Shown here piece after piece: positions 21,077 to 31,607 of a stretch of DNA of 64,000 bases. The position numbers were made by a program, and so were the translations under genes. Position 1 is the first letter of the stretch; each line of letters starts with the position of its first letter. Under the pieces are notes generated by a model, which did no database searches, was not told where the DNA came from, and worked only from the letters and a program-made list of their open reading frames with translations. Source of the stretch: Corynebacterium pseudogenitalium. Its GTDB lineage: Bacteria; Actinomycetota; Actinomycetes; Mycobacteriales; Mycobacteriaceae. Location: NCBI RefSeq assembly GCF_024453815.1, contig NZ_CP072934.1:1302001-1366000 (forward strand), in the 5' to 3' direction.

Positions 21077-22009
21077 GTGAGCAATAAAGAGCGCGGTCAA
21101 GAAGCCCTTAAACATCTGGAGCGTGAATTGAATTCACGCGATCGAAAGCAGAACTCAAAGCCCTGGTCGATCGCGGCGCTTTCCGCAGTTGTAATCGTGG
21201 CGCTAGGCGGCGGCATCTACTTCCTGGCGAACCAGGACGGCGACAGCACCAGCGAAGCACAAAGCTCGGCTGAAGAAACCACCGCCCCAAGCGAGTTCGA
21301 CGCCAACAACTACGAGGCAATCGCGACGAAGCGTGCCGAAGCACTCCCCGCCTCAGTCTCGTGTGAATACACCCCCGATACAGCACAGGGTGACAAGAAA
21401 GCAGACCTGCCGAAGACCGACAACGTCTCTACGACAGGGACCGTCAACGTCGAGCTCGACACCAGTGCAGGGCCGATTGGTATGGAGCTCGACCGCTCTG
21501 TCTCGCCGTGCACTGTGAATGCGATCGAACACCTCGCCTCTGCTGGCTACTTCAACGATACCGTCTGTCACCGTCTCACCGATGGCGACGGCCTTAAAGT
21601 ACTGCAGTGCGGTGACCCGACCGGCGTAGGCAGCGGTGGTCCTGGCTTCCAGTTCGCAAATGAGTTCCCGACTGACGAAGCGCTCAAGGCGCTCAAGGAC
21701 GCGCCTGCTCCTGACGGAGTGTCCCCCGAGGAAGCAGAGCAAATGAAGCAGATGGAGCTCCAGCAGAACCCTCAGAAGTACGCGCGCGGCACCATCGCTA
21801 TGGCGAACGCCGGTTTGGATACCAATGGGTCCCAGTTCTTCCTGAACTACGGTGATTCAGTGCTGCCTCCGCTGTACACCTACTTCGGTCAAATCTCTGA
21901 AGAAGGTTTGAACACACTTGACAAGATTGCTGAAAAGGGCGTCGAAGGCGGCGGCCAAGACGGCGCACCAGCCGAAGAGGTACGCATCAAATCGGCAACC
22001 GTAAAGTAA
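21077..22009 (+). CDS. ppiB: Membrane-anchored peptidyl-prolyl cis-trans isomerase, cyclophilin type
   Basis: 310 residues: a charged cytosolic N-terminus, one membrane helix (about 30-50), an acidic linker, and an extracytoplasmic cyclophilin domain (about 120-310). Typical blocks are GFQFANEF, GTIAMANAGLDTNGSQFFLNY and YTYFGQISEEGLNTLDKI. The segment EEAEQMKQMELQQNPQKY is an insertion seen in actinobacterial homologues. Several cysteines (96, 145, 164 and 178, approximate) are consistent with an oxidising location. It probably helps fold exported proteins. The start is GTG at 21077 behind the -10 box at 21059. The gene symbol follows common actinobacterial use. Confidence 0.88.
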   Translation: MSNKERGQEALKHLERELNSRDRKQNSKPWSIAALSAVVIVALGGGIYFLANQDGDSTSEAQSSAEETTAPSEFDANNYEAIATKRAEALPASVSCEYTPDTAQGDKKADLPKTDNVSTTGTVNVELDTSAGPIGMELDRSVSPCTVNAIEHLASAGYFNDTVCHRLTDGDGLKVLQCGDPTGVGSGGPGFQFANEFPTDEALKALKDAPAPDGVSPEEAEQMKQMELQQNPQKYARGTIAMANAGLDTNGSQFFLNYGDSVLPPLYTYFGQISEEGLNTLDKIAEKGVEGGGQDGAPAEEVRIKSATVK

Positions 22010-22062
22010 CTACACAGTTGCCTCTCAGCTGCACAGGAGCAGTTTTCAGTCTATTCAAAGTC

Positions 22063-22091
22063 TTGCAAAACGTCTGATAGCCAACTAGAGT
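22063..22091 (+). promoter_or_regulatory. SigA-type promoter for the small secreted protein
   Basis: TTGCAA (22063-22068), 17 bases, then TAGAGT (22086-22091). The start of transcription would be near 22098, leaving a 36-base leader with GGAAAA ahead of the ATG. This is one of the better-formed promoters in the window. Confidence 0.62.
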
Positions 22092-22133
22092 TTGCACTCG
22101 TACATTTGTCAATCCCGTCAGATTGGAAAATTC

Positions 22134-22466
22134 ATGAACTTCCGTAAAAGTATTCTTGCAGCAGCCACTGCTGTAGCTGTCGCAACTTCTGGCGTTGCTG
22201 CTGCTGAGGCTGCAGAAAGCACCACCCCAACCACCACGGCCAAGCCAGCTTCGAACACCAAGACTGAGAAGGCCCCGACGGTGAAGAACACCACCTCCAA
22301 GAAGTCCACCACGAAGCAGGCTCCTAAGGATCAGTCGAGCGACGAGGGCTCCTCCGTCAAGGACATGTCCCCATCTGAAATCCGTGACTGGATCGCAGTG
22401 TTCACCGCCGTCATCGGTGCGCTCGGTACCCTGTTCGCATTCCTGGACAAGTACCTGCGCAAGTAG
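22134..22466 (+). CDS. Small secreted or surface protein with a C-terminal hydrophobic helix
   Basis: 110 residues. A Sec signal peptide covers about 1-30, with likely cleavage around AEA-AES. A Thr/Lys/Pro/Ser-rich linker spans about 31-75. The last 33 residues (SPSEIRDWIAVFTAVIGALG and onward) form one hydrophobic or amphipathic helix ending in basic residues. No catalytic motif is visible. The layout suggests a secreted peptide that inserts in, or sits on, a membrane, perhaps the mycolate outer membrane where corynebacterial porins are short helical peptides; that is speculation. The ATG at 22134 follows GGAAAA; it has its own promoter and terminator, so it is monocistronic. Confidence 0.72.
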   Translation: MNFRKSILAAATAVAVATSGVAAAEAAESTTPTTTAKPASNTKTEKAPTVKNTTSKKSTTKQAPKDQSSDEGSSVKDMSPSEIRDWIAVFTAVIGALGTLFAFLDKYLRK

Positions 22467-22510
22467 ACCGCTGGCTAGGTGCCACACTGGCATCTCCCAC
22501 TAGCGCACCC

Positions 22511-22547
22511 AAGTGGGGTAACCCGTGATCGGGTTACCCCACTTTTC
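22511..22547. terminator. Bidirectional terminator between the secreted-protein gene and rel
   Basis: A 15-base perfect inverted repeat (AAGTGGGGTAACCCG and its complement, loop TGAT) is followed on the plus strand by TTCT. It lies at the 3' ends of two converging genes and can serve both. Confidence 0.85.
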
Positions 22548-24826
22548 TATACACCGACGCGGTAGACGTCGAATACCCCTTCAACATTCCGGATCAGATT
22601 CATCACAGAAGCGAGCTGCTTCGTATCCGAAACCTGGAAGCTGAATCGAATCGTGGCAATACGGTCTTCCTTCGCTTGTGAGGAAAGCGATAGAATCGCC
22701 AATTTTTGTTCAGACATTACCCCCGTGAGTTCCGCGAGGAGGCCGTGCCGGTCAAGAGCTTCCACCTGAACGGTCACGATAGAGGTACCCGCAGAGCCGC
22801 CAGCGCCGGACCACGAAACCTCGATCAACCGCTCTGGCTCTTGCCTGAGCTTGTTCGCGTTGGTGCAATCTGTGCGGTGCACCGAAACCCCTCCACCGCG
22901 GGTTACGAACCCGAAGATATCGTCGCCAGGAACCGGCTGGCAGCAGTTGGCAAATTTGGCCATTACATCCGGGCTGCCCTGCACCAAGACTACAGGGCCA
23001 TCGCCCGAGGGTTCTGGTCGGATGATCTTTGAATGGGGCGTCCGATCCGCCAGAAGATCTGCGGCGTCTTCGACGTCACCAAACTGGTCGACCAGCATTT
23101 TTGCAACATGCCGGGACGAAGCATTCCCAGCGCCGATAGCCGTGTACAGGGCATCTACATCGGAGTAACGCAGTCTGCGTGCAATATCACGCATTGACTC
23201 AGGCGTAAATAGCCGGTGAAGTGGAAGTCCGCTCCGCTGTACTTCCGCTGCCAGCGCATCGCGTCCGACTTCGAGGTGTTCCTCGCGCCGTTCTTTCGCG
23301 AACCACTGACGCACCTTTGTTTTCGCACGCGGTGAAACAATAAAGTCTTGCCAGTCACGAGAAGGCCCGGCATTTGGGTCCTTCGAGGTAAAAATCTCGA
23401 CGCGGTCACCATTTTGCAGCTGTGACTCCAGAGCAACCAGTTTGCCGTTAACTTTTGCCCCCACGCATCGGTGGCCTACCTCAGTGTGCACCGCGTAGGC
23501 AAAGTCCACAGGAGTCGAACCGGCAGGAAGATTGATAACATCGCCGTGTGGCGTGAAGACGAAAATCTGCTTGCTTGTCAGGTCGTAGCGCAGTGAATCA
23601 AGAAACTCATTTGGGTCTGAAGCTTCCTTTTGCCAGTCAAGCAGTTGGCGCATCCACGCCATCTGATCTACTTCAGCCTGATCTCCCTTATGCGATCCTT
23701 TCGTCTCTTTGTACCGCCAGTGAGCTGCAACACCGAACTCGGCGTTGTAGTGCATCTCGTGCGTACGTACCTGTACTTCGAGAGCTCGCCCGCTGTTCGT
23801 CATCACCGTCGTGTGCAGCGACTGATACACACCGAATCGCGGATTCGAAATATAGTCCTTAAATCGGCCCGGCATTGCAGAATACATAGCATGGACGACG
23901 CCGACCGCTGCGTAACAGTCGTGGAGATTATCGACGAGCACGCGAACGCCAACGAGGTCGAAGATTTCGTCGAACTCGTGGCCTCGAACAACCATTTTTT
24001 GGTAGATGGACCAATAGTGCTTCGGCCTCCCCATCACCTCTGCGTCGATACCGTTTTTCTTCAGTTCGGTTTGCAACTCACGAATAATCTCTGCAAGAGC
24101 TCTGTCCCGCGAGGGCGCTCGGTCAGCAACTAACCTCACGATCTCTTCGTATTTCTTCGGGTAGAGGATCGCGAACGCGAGATCTTCAAGCTCCCATTTC
24201 ACTGTCGCCATCCCGAGGCGGTGTGCAAGCGGTGCAATCACATCAAGGGTTTCGCGCGCCTTCTTCGCTTGCTTCTCAGGAGGAAGAAAGCGCATCGTGC
24301 GCATGTTGTGGAGCCTATCCGCAACCTTAATCACAAGTACCCGGGGATCCTCCGCCATGGCAACGATCATTTTCCGGATCGTTTCTGCCTCTGCCGACGC
24401 CCCAAGCGCAACCTTGTCTAACTTCGTTACGCCATCGACGATTCGTGCCACCTCAGGCCCGAAGTCGGCAGTAAGTTCATCCAGGGTGTAGTCAGTGTCC
24501 TCAACGGTGTCATGCAACAGTGCTGCCACCAACGTTGTGGTGTCCATACCAATTTCACCACAGATCGTGGCTACGGCAAGCGGGTGCGTAATATATGGGT
24601 CGCCTGATTTCCGGAACACGCCATCGTGAAGCTGCTCAGCCGTCTCATAGGCACGATTCAATAATGCGACGTCGCACTTCGGATGGTGCCGTCGATGAAT
24701 CGATAACAGCGGGTCCAGGACCGGATTGCTACGGACCCGCACACCGCCAGTGAGCGAACGAGCAAGTATTGCGGACACACTTCGCATCGAGGGTGTATTC
24801 CTCTTCGGTGCTTTCTCTTGAGTCAC
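22547..24826 (-). CDS. rel: RelA/SpoT bifunctional (p)ppGpp synthetase/hydrolase
   Basis: 759 residues with the full Rel order: HD hydrolase (about 60-200, with His81 and the HD pair His105-Asp106 in [11 protein letters not shown]), synthetase (about 260-400), TGS (about 435-500) and a C-terminal ACT domain (about 685-755). Key residues of both activities appear intact, so it should make and degrade the alarmone in response to uncharged tRNA on ribosomes and to carbon stress. apt lies 19 bases upstream. The purine salvage and alarmone genes are thus in one transcript, as in other actinobacteria. Confidence 0.96.
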   Translation of the reverse strand: MTQEKAPKRNTPSMRSVSAILARSLTGGVRVRSNPVLDPLLSIHRRHHPKCDVALLNRAYETAEQLHDGVFRKSGDPYITHPLAVATICGEIGMDTTTLVAALLHDTVEDTDYTLDELTADFGPEVARIVDGVTKLDKVALGASAEAETIRKMIVAMAEDPRVLVIKVADRLHNMRTMRFLPPEKQAKKARETLDVIAPLAHRLGMATVKWELEDLAFAILYPKKYEEIVRLVADRAPSRDRALAEIIRELQTELKKNGIDAEVMGRPKHYWSIYQKMVVRGHEFDEIFDLVGVRVLVDNLHDCYAAVGVVHAMYSAMPGRFKDYISNPRFGVYQSLHTTVMTNSGRALEVQVRTHEMHYNAEFGVAAHWRYKETKGSHKGDQAEVDQMAWMRQLLDWQKEASDPNEFLDSLRYDLTSKQIFVFTPHGDVINLPAGSTPVDFAYAVHTEVGHRCVGAKVNGKLVALESQLQNGDRVEIFTSKDPNAGPSRDWQDFIVSPRAKTKVRQWFAKERREEHLEVGRDALAAEVQRSGLPLHRLFTPESMRDIARRLRYSDVDALYTAIGAGNASSRHVAKMLVDQFGDVEDAADLLADRTPHSKIIRPEPSGDGPVVLVQGSPDVMAKFANCCQPVPGDDIFGFVTRGGGVSVHRTDCTNANKLRQEPERLIEVSWSGAGGSAGTSIVTVQVEALDRHGLLAELTGVMSEQKLAILSLSSQAKEDRIATIRFSFQVSDTKQLASVMNLIRNVEGVFDVYRVGV

Positions 24827-24845
24827 AGTCCGCCTCCAAACTCTC

Positions 24846-25394
24846 CTATTGGTCGAGCACTACCACGGGAACATCTCCTAAGCGGCTTCTACCGTCCAGT
24901 CCTTGTACCTCGAGCATTACTACGTATCCAACAACGCTACCACCTGCGCGTTGGATTAAATCGGTTGCTGCGGAAAGAGTTCCGCCTGTAGCAAGTACAT
25001 CGTCAACGAGAACAACCTTCTTACCGTCGAGGTCAATTCCCGACGCCGGGATTTCCAAAGCTGCAGTGCTGTACTCGGTTTTGTATTCCTGTGTAATCAC
25101 CGGCGGAGGGAGCTTCCCCTTCTTACGGATGGCGAGGATGCCTACGCCCATCTCGTATGCAACAGCTGAGCCCAGGAGAAAACCACGGGCATCCAGGCCG
25201 CCAACAAGGTCTGCTCCAAGATTCTCAGATACACGCGCCATTTCTTTGATAACAACCCGCAAGGCATGTGCATCTGCAAGCACCGGTGTGAGGTCTTCAA
25301 ACAACACGCCCTTTTCGGGAAAACCTGGTACTTTACGGATCCTTTCTCGAAGCGCTTCCTTTGCGCTTTCAAACGTGTCCTTCGAATCGCCCAT
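24846..25394 (-). CDS. apt: Adenine phosphoribosyltransferase
   Basis: 182 residues from the ATG at 25394, which has a perfect AAGGAG site seven bases upstream. An in-frame ATG at 25430 would overlap the preceding gene and lacks such a site. The PRPP loop is [12 protein letters not shown] (128-139). The hood and flexible loop are [19 protein letters not shown] and RKKGKLPP. It converts adenine and PRPP to AMP in salvage. Its N-terminal codons lie just downstream of the lipoprotein gene stop; the rel gene follows. Confidence 0.94.
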   Translation of the reverse strand: MGDSKDTFESAKEALRERIRKVPGFPEKGVLFEDLTPVLADAHALRVVIKEMARVSENLGADLVGGLDARGFLLGSAVAYEMGVGILAIRKKGKLPPPVITQEYKTEYSTAALEIPASGIDLDGKKVVLVDDVLATGGTLSAATDLIQRAGGSVVGYVVMLEVQGLDGRSRLGDVPVVVLDQ

Positions 25395-25422
25395 GGGTTT
25401 CTCCTTGGATAGCTTCATTTCT

Positions 25423-27012
25423 TTACTCATCAACGGACCATCGATCCATATTCCAGCCAATTCCCGACAAGCCTGTGTACATAACAACGTTTTCAACTCG
25501 CTGATCAATCGCGAACGAGCGAGGCTGTGCTGAAAGTGGCAGAATCGGAATCTCCCGCCAAAGCCAATTCTCTTGACTCCGCAATGCGTCGAGTTCCTGC
25601 ACCCGATTGTTCGCAGCTGGGTACTCAACTTGAGAATCGATTGGCATCAAAAGCGCATCGACGGTGCCCTCTTTCTCTACGATCTGGCCTTGTTCGTCCA
25701 TGGCATAGCCCGGCAACTCGGCCAACGTCGCCAGATTCTCCGACTGGTCGAGAACTTCAATACCCGCCGGTTCGCACTGTGCTCGGATCGTCTGAATCAT
25801 TGCGGAGATCCGTGCCGACCGCATCGGCGTCGAGATCCGCAAAACACTGCCACTTGCAGCACGTGCCTTTTCGACGTCATACTCAGTTGCCGTCTCACCG
25901 ACACTTTCAATTTTCGACGCCAGCGGGTCACTGTGCGCAACTACTTGTACTGGAGCAGCTGCAACCTCTAGGCCCGACATCTTCGAGGAAGTTTGTGCAA
26001 CTTCAGACGGATTCACACAGTGAGCAAGCGCTCTGCGCCGTTCTGGTTCTGCCCAGGGGCCTGACTTGGCCATGACCAACGCGTCAGTGAGTTCCCCCAC
26101 AACGCTCGTCACATCAACTGGTTCTCTCTCTGCGTTTACGTCGTACCAGTCTGGTGCGGGTTCTTCGAGGTTGCCGATTTTCAATCCGCCGGAGGCAACT
26201 AGTTCACCGGAATCTGCATTCCCTGGCCAGACCACGATCTTCTGCAGCGCTGGAGCATCACCGTAATAGGAATCATTAGCGACGAGGACTACTTCGCCTT
26301 CTTTGCCAACACTCTCAATCTTGTACGGTCCGAACGATACTTGAAGTTCAGGATCGTACTGCTTCAGATCAAAACCGTAACGCCAAATATCTGCGATGCT
26401 TCGAAGGCTCATTGGGTCACGTGCAGTAAGCGCATCGACGAGCTCTTCCGCCGACATTCCGACACGCGCTGCAACTGCGTGTGACGGCAAAACTGTTCCG
26501 GGTTCAAAAAGATCGCGCCAACGGGCGCCACGGTTCTCCTTCATTGTGAGAGTGAAAGTTTTTGATCCGGGTTGACATGCCAATGTATCAGCGTCGTCGA
26601 AAAGAGGCATCCAAGAATCGAAGAGCTCTGGTAGCTTCCCAGCTGTGAACGTCAACAGGTAGTCATTACACGTTACTGGGGTATTGTCGGAGAACACTGC
26701 CGCATCGGAGATGGTGTAAATCACCTGACGCCTGTCGCCGGGCAGCACTTGCGTCTCTACCAAGTCGGTATTGGGGATCATTTGTCCGTTGGGGCCCGGA
26801 ACGTAAACTCCGGGGTACAAACGACCAGATAGTTCTTGCGCCAACGTCGAGTGCCCCTCAGCGCTACCCGCGTTCACTGTGACCAGTGGTGCTTGTACCT
26901 GATAGCCAAACTCTTCGCTATTAGAGTTCGACGCTGCACCACCGTCGGAACACGCCGTTGCTAAAAACACGACAGAACACGCAGCAACGGCGCGTGAAAA
27001 TACGCTACTCAT
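25423..27012 (-). CDS. Extracytoplasmic solute-binding lipoprotein, family 5 (peptide/nickel type)
   Basis: 529 residues from the ATG at 27012. A signal peptide ends in the lipobox LATA-Cys21. The mature chain has the family 5 (OppA/DppA-like) layout, with the substrate cleft formed by segments such as [16 protein letters not shown] and [20 protein letters not shown] (quoted in part). Members bind peptides or metal complexes for ABC importers. No permease or ATPase genes are adjacent, so it is an orphan binding protein placed between secF and apt, a position I recall as conserved in corynebacteria. An AGGTAA site precedes the start, 11 bases after the secF stop. Confidence 0.85.
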   Translation of the reverse strand: MSSVFSRAVAACSVVFLATACSDGGAASNSNSEEFGYQVQAPLVTVNAGSAEGHSTLAQELSGRLYPGVYVPGPNGQMIPNTDLVETQVLPGDRRQVIYTISDAAVFSDNTPVTCNDYLLTFTAGKLPELFDSWMPLFDDADTLACQPGSKTFTLTMKENRGARWRDLFEPGTVLPSHAVAARVGMSAEELVDALTARDPMSLRSIADIWRYGFDLKQYDPELQVSFGPYKIESVGKEGEVVLVANDSYYGDAPALQKIVVWPGNADSGELVASGGLKIGNLEEPAPDWYDVNAEREPVDVTSVVGELTDALVMAKSGPWAEPERRRALAHCVNPSEVAQTSSKMSGLEVAAAPVQVVAHSDPLASKIESVGETATEYDVEKARAASGSVLRISTPMRSARISAMIQTIRAQCEPAGIEVLDQSENLATLAELPGYAMDEQGQIVEKEGTVDALLMPIDSQVEYPAANNRVQELDALRSQENWLWREIPILPLSAQPRSFAIDQRVENVVMYTGLSGIGWNMDRWSVDE

Positions 27013-27023
27013 ACTTGGTTTAC

Positions 27024-28196
27024 CTAGCGTGTCGACGGCCGCCAAGTGCTCATTGCCGGCGATTGGTCTCCATCGCTGCCTTCCACAGCACTACGAACCG
27101 GTGTATCCACGGTGCGCTTTGGCTTTACAGTGGCTTCATCGTCGTGGTCGACGATCTCACCGGCGCGGTATTTCTCTACTTCAACGTTGTGTTCCTTGTA
27201 AGCGCGCTTGCGCTCCATAAGCGTTACCAGCAGCGGAGTCGCGAGGAATAGCGAGGAGAAGATACCTTCAATGACGCCGATCAGCTGGATCAAGGCGAGA
27301 TCCCGGAGTGTACCCACACCGAGCATCCAAACAGCCACAATCATCAGCGCGACGATCGGGAGTGCAGAAATGACGGAAGTTGAAATCGAGCGCATGACCG
27401 TTTGATTCACTGCCAGGTTCGCTTCTTCAGCATAGGTCGAACGACGCGAGTCCAATACACCGCTAGTGTTCTCCTTCACCTTGTCGAAGACGATCACGGT
27501 GTCATAAATGGAGAACGTCAAAACGGTAAGCAGACCGATAATCATGGCTGGGGTAATTTCCAGCCCGAAGAGTGCATAGAACCCTACAATCAATATGCCG
27601 TCAATGATCAATGCACCCATCGCCGCGATGGCCATCTCTCGTTGCAGGCGGACAGCCACGTACACGGCTGCAGCGACGAGGAAGACCAGCATCGCCATCA
27701 ACATCCGCTTCGTGATTGTGTCACCCCACGATTCGGAAACAGTCGAATCACCAATTGCGTCGGCAGACACTTCCCCTTCAGCATTCTTGGTGTGATGCTT
27801 CTCAAAGATCGCCTGCCGCGCTTGGTCGATTTGTTCCTGGCTCAGATGCTCAGCATTAATCTCAAGTGTCCGGGCATCACCAGCACCAATAATCTGAGTC
27901 AGTTCAGGAGTGACGCCAGTCGCGTCGATAAATGTCTCCTCGACTTCTTCGGCAACGAGATCATCGGCCGGCATCGAGAGTTTGGTACCGCCTTCGAAGT
28001 CGATACCAAGGTTGAATCCACGAACCAGCATCGCAAGCAGCGAGATAACTACCAGTGCCATGGTGATCCCGTACCAGAGCTTACGGCGACCGACGAAATC
28101 GATCGCTGCATCGCCGGTGTACAGACGCTCCCAACGGCCAGGCTCCTTGACTGTTGGTACGACGGAAGCAACGGTTTCAATTTGCGATGACGACAT
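27024..28196 (-). CDS. secF: Protein translocase subunit SecF
   Basis: 390 residues. Six membrane helices are expected, with the large periplasmic loop after helix 1. Conserved blocks are FNLGIDFEGGTKLSM and YDTVIVFDKVKENT, plus the last-helix region VISALPIVALMIVAVWMLG. SecDF uses proton flow to pull exported proteins out of SecYEG. The C-terminal 60 residues are charged and cytosolic, as is usual in actinobacteria. It is two bases after secD; the lipoprotein gene follows. Confidence 0.95.
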   Translation of the reverse strand: MSSSQIETVASVVPTVKEPGRWERLYTGDAAIDFVGRRKLWYGITMALVVISLLAMLVRGFNLGIDFEGGTKLSMPADDLVAEEVEETFIDATGVTPELTQIIGAGDARTLEINAEHLSQEQIDQARQAIFEKHHTKNAEGEVSADAIGDSTVSESWGDTITKRMLMAMLVFLVAAAVYVAVRLQREMAIAAMGALIIDGILIVGFYALFGLEITPAMIIGLLTVLTFSIYDTVIVFDKVKENTSGVLDSRRSTYAEEANLAVNQTVMRSISTSVISALPIVALMIVAVWMLGVGTLRDLALIQLIGVIEGIFSSLFLATPLLVTLMERKRAYKEHNVEVEKYRAGEIVDHDDEATVKPKRTVDTPVRSAVEGSDGDQSPAMSTWRPSTR

Positions 28197-28198
28197 TG

Positions 28199-30025
28199 CT
28201 ACTTCACCTCAATACTTTCCGACGCGGCTTCTGCAGCCACGCCTTGATGAGCTTCCTCGCTCACGTCCTTGTCATGCTGCGCTGCAGCAAACACTTTGGT
28301 CATACCGTTGACAGCTGGCTTCGACCAGAACCGGGACCGGGAAGCGAACACCATGAGCGGAGCAGTGACCAAGAACGTCACTAGCAGGTCAAATACGGTC
28401 GTAAGGCCCATCGTGAATGCGAAGCCCTTCACATCGCCAACCGCAAGGAAGTAAATAATGACCGCGCCGATCAGGGTCACCATGTTACCGGTAATAATTG
28501 TATCTTTCGCTCGATCCCAGCCGGAGGCAGATGCAGAGCGGAAAGTCTTGCCCTTACGAACTTCGTCCTTGATGCGTTCGTAGATGACAACGAAGGAGTC
28601 CGCAGTAGTACCAATACCAATGATCAAACCGGCGACGCCGGAGAGGTCCAGCGAGTAGCCGATCCAGCGCCCCAGCAGAACTAGCGAGCCGTAAACGAGA
28701 AGACCCGCAAAGAAAAGCGTAGCCAGGGAAATAAGACCATAGAGCCGGTAGTAGAAGAACACGAAAATTGCGACCAAAATCAGACCGACAATGCCCGCAT
28801 AGAAGCCAGCCTGCAAGGATGCCAGACCAAGTGACGGCGGCACTGTCATCGCAGTTCCACCAGGTTCGCCATTCTCACCCGCGAAAGAAAGCGGCAGCGC
28901 ACCGTAACGCAGGTTGTTTGCGAGGCTCTCAGCTTCCTCCTGAGTGAAGTTGCCTGTAATAGAGGTTGCGGAACCGACTGGGGTTGCGCCCTGAATGACA
29001 GGTGCGGAGATAATTTGTGAGTCCAGTGTGATCGCGATCTGCTGCCCGATCATCTCACTCGTCAGCTGCGCCCAGGTAGACGAGCCATTAAACTCGCCTG
29101 CCTGGCTGAAAGCGAAGTTGATCTCCATCTGGCTCGACTGCGGGTTGAATCCACCAGTGATCGAGCGACCAGTGTCGATCTGTTCACCGGTGAGACGCGG
29201 GCCGTCCGTATCAGTAACGCCTGCGAGCAATGGCACCTCGCCGAGGAGCAGTACCTGGCCAGATGAAGGGTCACAGGCTACAAGTGGTGCTGCTTCATCA
29301 TCGGTGCCGGCCAATGGATCAGTAGGTTGCACGGCACACAACGCGCTCAGCATCGACATAGCAACGAATTGCTGGGTAGGGTCTTCAGACTGACGAGTAG
29401 CCTTGAGCATCTCAGCCTGGTCAGCCCTGCGCTCCGAGGACTCCACAGGACCATTCGGCTCAGGCAACGGTTTCGCATCAATAGCAGGAATCTCAACGGT
29501 TTGCCCCTGTTCGGCAACCTGCTTCTTCACCTGATCGCCAATCGCCTTGGCTTGATCCGCGGTCAAAACCCCATACCGGATCCAATCGTTCGCGGTTTTT
29601 GCGAAGACCTCACCAATCGAATCCGCGGAAGGTGCAGGCGGTTGCATTACCGGACGGAACAGCAGCTGCGAAGTCTGCCCAATATTACGTACTTCCGATG
29701 TGTCGTCGCCCGCGGCAGTGATCACTAGGGTATTGCCGTCAACGACGACAGTCGCGCCGGAAACACCCATGCCGTTCACACGCTTCTCAAGAATGTTTCG
29801 CGCTTCGTCGAGCTGATCGCGAGTTGGCTCGTCTCCCTGCGGAACGAGGGTCACGCGAGTACCGCCCTGCAGGTCGATACCAAGCTTCGGGGTTGCGGAC
29901 TTATCGCCCGTGAAAAATACTAATGAGTACACGCCAATGACGATGAGCGCAAAAAGCGCCAGCGCGCGCGCAGGCCACTTCCGCTTTGATCTCAACTCGC
30001 CGGAACGCTGAGTGTTCTTGGACAC
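28199..30025 (-). CDS. secD: Protein translocase subunit SecD
   Basis: 608 residues. Helix 1 (about 17-37) is followed by LGIDLQGGTRVTLVPQGDEP, the signature start of the P1 domain. The P1 head region carries a long insertion (about 150-260, Pro/Glu-rich) that is typical of actinobacteria. The C-terminal five-helix bundle has FAGENGEPGG and IGIGTTADSFVVIYERIKDE. The start is GTG at 30025. Upstream lies a long inverted repeat and then yajC. Confidence 0.95.
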   Translation of the reverse strand: MSKNTQRSGELRSKRKWPARALALFALIVIGVYSLVFFTGDKSATPKLGIDLQGGTRVTLVPQGDEPTRDQLDEARNILEKRVNGMGVSGATVVVDGNTLVITAAGDDTSEVRNIGQTSQLLFRPVMQPPAPSADSIGEVFAKTANDWIRYGVLTADQAKAIGDQVKKQVAEQGQTVEIPAIDAKPLPEPNGPVESSERRADQAEMLKATRQSEDPTQQFVAMSMLSALCAVQPTDPLAGTDDEAAPLVACDPSSGQVLLLGEVPLLAGVTDTDGPRLTGEQIDTGRSITGGFNPQSSQMEINFAFSQAGEFNGSSTWAQLTSEMIGQQIAITLDSQIISAPVIQGATPVGSATSITGNFTQEEAESLANNLRYGALPLSFAGENGEPGGTAMTVPPSLGLASLQAGFYAGIVGLILVAIFVFFYYRLYGLISLATLFFAGLLVYGSLVLLGRWIGYSLDLSGVAGLIIGIGTTADSFVVIYERIKDEVRKGKTFRSASASGWDRAKDTIITGNMVTLIGAVIIYFLAVGDVKGFAFTMGLTTVFDLLVTFLVTAPLMVFASRSRFWSKPAVNGMTKVFAAAQHDKDVSEEAHQGVAAEAASESIEVK

Positions 30026-30060
30026 CGAGCTAACTCCTCTATTTCTACGTTATTTCACTG

Positions 30061-30104
30061 CCACACCCCGCTTTGCCCGAAACTTTGGGTAAAGCGGGGT
30101 GTGG
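30061..30104 (-). repeat. Long inverted repeat between yajC and secD
   Basis: A 14-base arm (CCACACCCCGCTTT) pairs perfectly with its complement around an inner CCC(G)AAA/TTTGGG stem, giving a hairpin of roughly 19 base pairs. No T run follows on the minus strand, so it may be a processing or attenuation structure and not a simple terminator. It lies after the yajC stop and 36 bases before the secD start. Confidence 0.6.
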
Positions 30105-30185
30105 TGCACATCGATTTATCGTACGTCATCAACTGTCATATCGGTAAAGACAGCTAGACAGCATTTGCCGTAACGCTGAGATGGA

Positions 30186-30494
30186 CTATTCCGGACGTTG
30201 TTCCGAATCGTCTACTGTAGGTTCCTGAACCGCGGACTCGACTGCCTCTCGCTTCATAATTCCGGCGGTCTCCATCTTGACGACAACACCAGGGGCAATT
30301 TCAATTCGAAGCGTAGCGTTATCTGCGTCAACAACGTCTCCATGAAGGCCAGAAACCGTCACAACATGGTCACCGGGCTGAATAGAGGACTGCATCTCCT
30401 GTACCTGTTGCTGACGCTTCTTCTGGCTTCGCATCATCAAGATTGACGGAAGCATGAACACCAATAGGACGAGCAAAATAAGGATGATTTCCAT
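30186..30494 (-). CDS. yajC: Preprotein translocase subunit YajC
   Basis: 102 residues from the ATG at 30494. One N-terminal membrane helix (MEIILILLVLLVFMLPS) is followed by MMRSQKKRQQQVQEMQSSIQPGDHVVTVSGLHG (described, not quoted in full elsewhere). That is the YajC signature, and the protein ends with an acidic tail. It associates with SecDF. The ruvB stop is 24 bases upstream of its start. Order ruvCAB-yajC-secDF is widely conserved. Confidence 0.92.
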   Translation of the reverse strand: MEIILILLVLLVFMLPSILMMRSQKKRQQQVQEMQSSIQPGDHVVTVSGLHGDVVDADNATLRIEIAPGVVVKMETAGIMKREAVESAVQEPTVDDSEQRPE

Positions 30495-30518
30495 AGCTCT
30501 ATATTGACATACTCCCAA

Positions 30519-31598
30519 TTATGTTGAAACGAGCGCCTGTCCTGGAGCATCCGGTGGCGGATCAATTCCAAGGTGCTGCCAGGCAGCCGCCGTAGCAACG
30601 CGGCCACGACCAGTTCGTGCCATCAATCCTGCTCGCACCAGGTAAGGCTCGCATACTTCTTCGACTGTAGACGGTTCCTCCCCTACAGCAATTGCCAGTG
30701 TATTGACGCCAACAGGTCCCCCACCGTGGCCACGAATGAGCGAATTCAGGACCGCTCTGTCGAGCCGATCAAGCCCGAGGTCGTCAACGTCAAACACCTC
30801 CAGCGCAGCACGCGCCGCCTGAATATCGATTCGTCCGCTGCCATGCACATCTGCCCAATCACGAACACGTCGCAGCAATCTATTCGCAATACGCGGAGTT
30901 CCCCGTGAACGTGAAGCGATTTCGACTGCTGCGTCCTTGTCGATCTCAACTTGCAAGATCTCCGCAGCACGTTCGACCACGTGCCTCAAGTCAGTAACCT
31001 CGTAAAACTCCATCTGTGCCGTAAAACCGAAACGATCCCGCAACGGACCAGTGAGCATACCAGCGCGAGTCGTTGCACCGACCAGGGTGAACGGTGGAAT
31101 CTCAAGTGGAATTGACGTCGCCCCGGGCCCCTTTCCAACAATGACGTCAATACGGAAGTCCTCCATTGCCATATACAGCATTTCCTCCGCAGGCCGCGCA
31201 ATACGGTGAATCTCATCGATAAAGAGGACATCGCCTTCCATAAGATTCGAAAGCATCGCAGCGAGGTCACCAGCACGTTCAAGCGCAGGCCCAGAGGTCA
31301 TCCGCAAGGAAGTTCCGAGTTCCTGCGCGATGATCATCGCCATCGTTGTCTTTCCTAGCCCTGGCGGACCGGAAAGCAAGATGTGGTCCGGTGTGACGCT
31401 GCGTTGACTAGCACCCGCAAGTACAAGACTGAGCTGCTCACGCACTTTCGGCTGTCCGATGAACTCATCAAGCGACTTCGGACGAAGAGACCTCTCAATA
31501 TCGTGTTCATCACTATGCGCATTGACACTGACGGGAGCCCCATCGGGACGTGAAAGATCATCCGGCAACTGGAATACGGTTTTTTCAACGTCTGACAT
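30519..31598 (-). CDS. ruvB: Holliday junction branch migration ATPase RuvB
   Basis: 359 residues from the ATG at 31598, just after GGTGGGG. A GTG three codons earlier is an alternative. The AAA+ core has Walker [10 protein letters not shown], Walker [10 protein letters not shown], sensor 1 GATTRAG and the arginine finger in PLRDRFG. The beta-hairpin that contacts RuvA is also evident. The winged-helix C-domain ends with [20 protein letters not shown]. It drives branch migration with RuvA. It follows ruvA with almost no spacer. Confidence 0.96.
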   Translation of the reverse strand: MSDVEKTVFQLPDDLSRPDGAPVSVNAHSDEHDIERSLRPKSLDEFIGQPKVREQLSLVLAGASQRSVTPDHILLSGPPGLGKTTMAMIIAQELGTSLRMTSGPALERAGDLAAMLSNLMEGDVLFIDEIHRIARPAEEMLYMAMEDFRIDVIVGKGPGATSIPLEIPPFTLVGATTRAGMLTGPLRDRFGFTAQMEFYEVTDLRHVVERAAEILQVEIDKDAAVEIASRSRGTPRIANRLLRRVRDWADVHGSGRIDIQAARAALEVFDVDDLGLDRLDRAVLNSLIRGHGGGPVGVNTLAIAVGEEPSTVEEVCEPYLVRAGLMARTGRGRVATAAAWQHLGIDPPPDAPGQALVST

Positions 31599-31607
31599 GA
31601 ACCCCAC

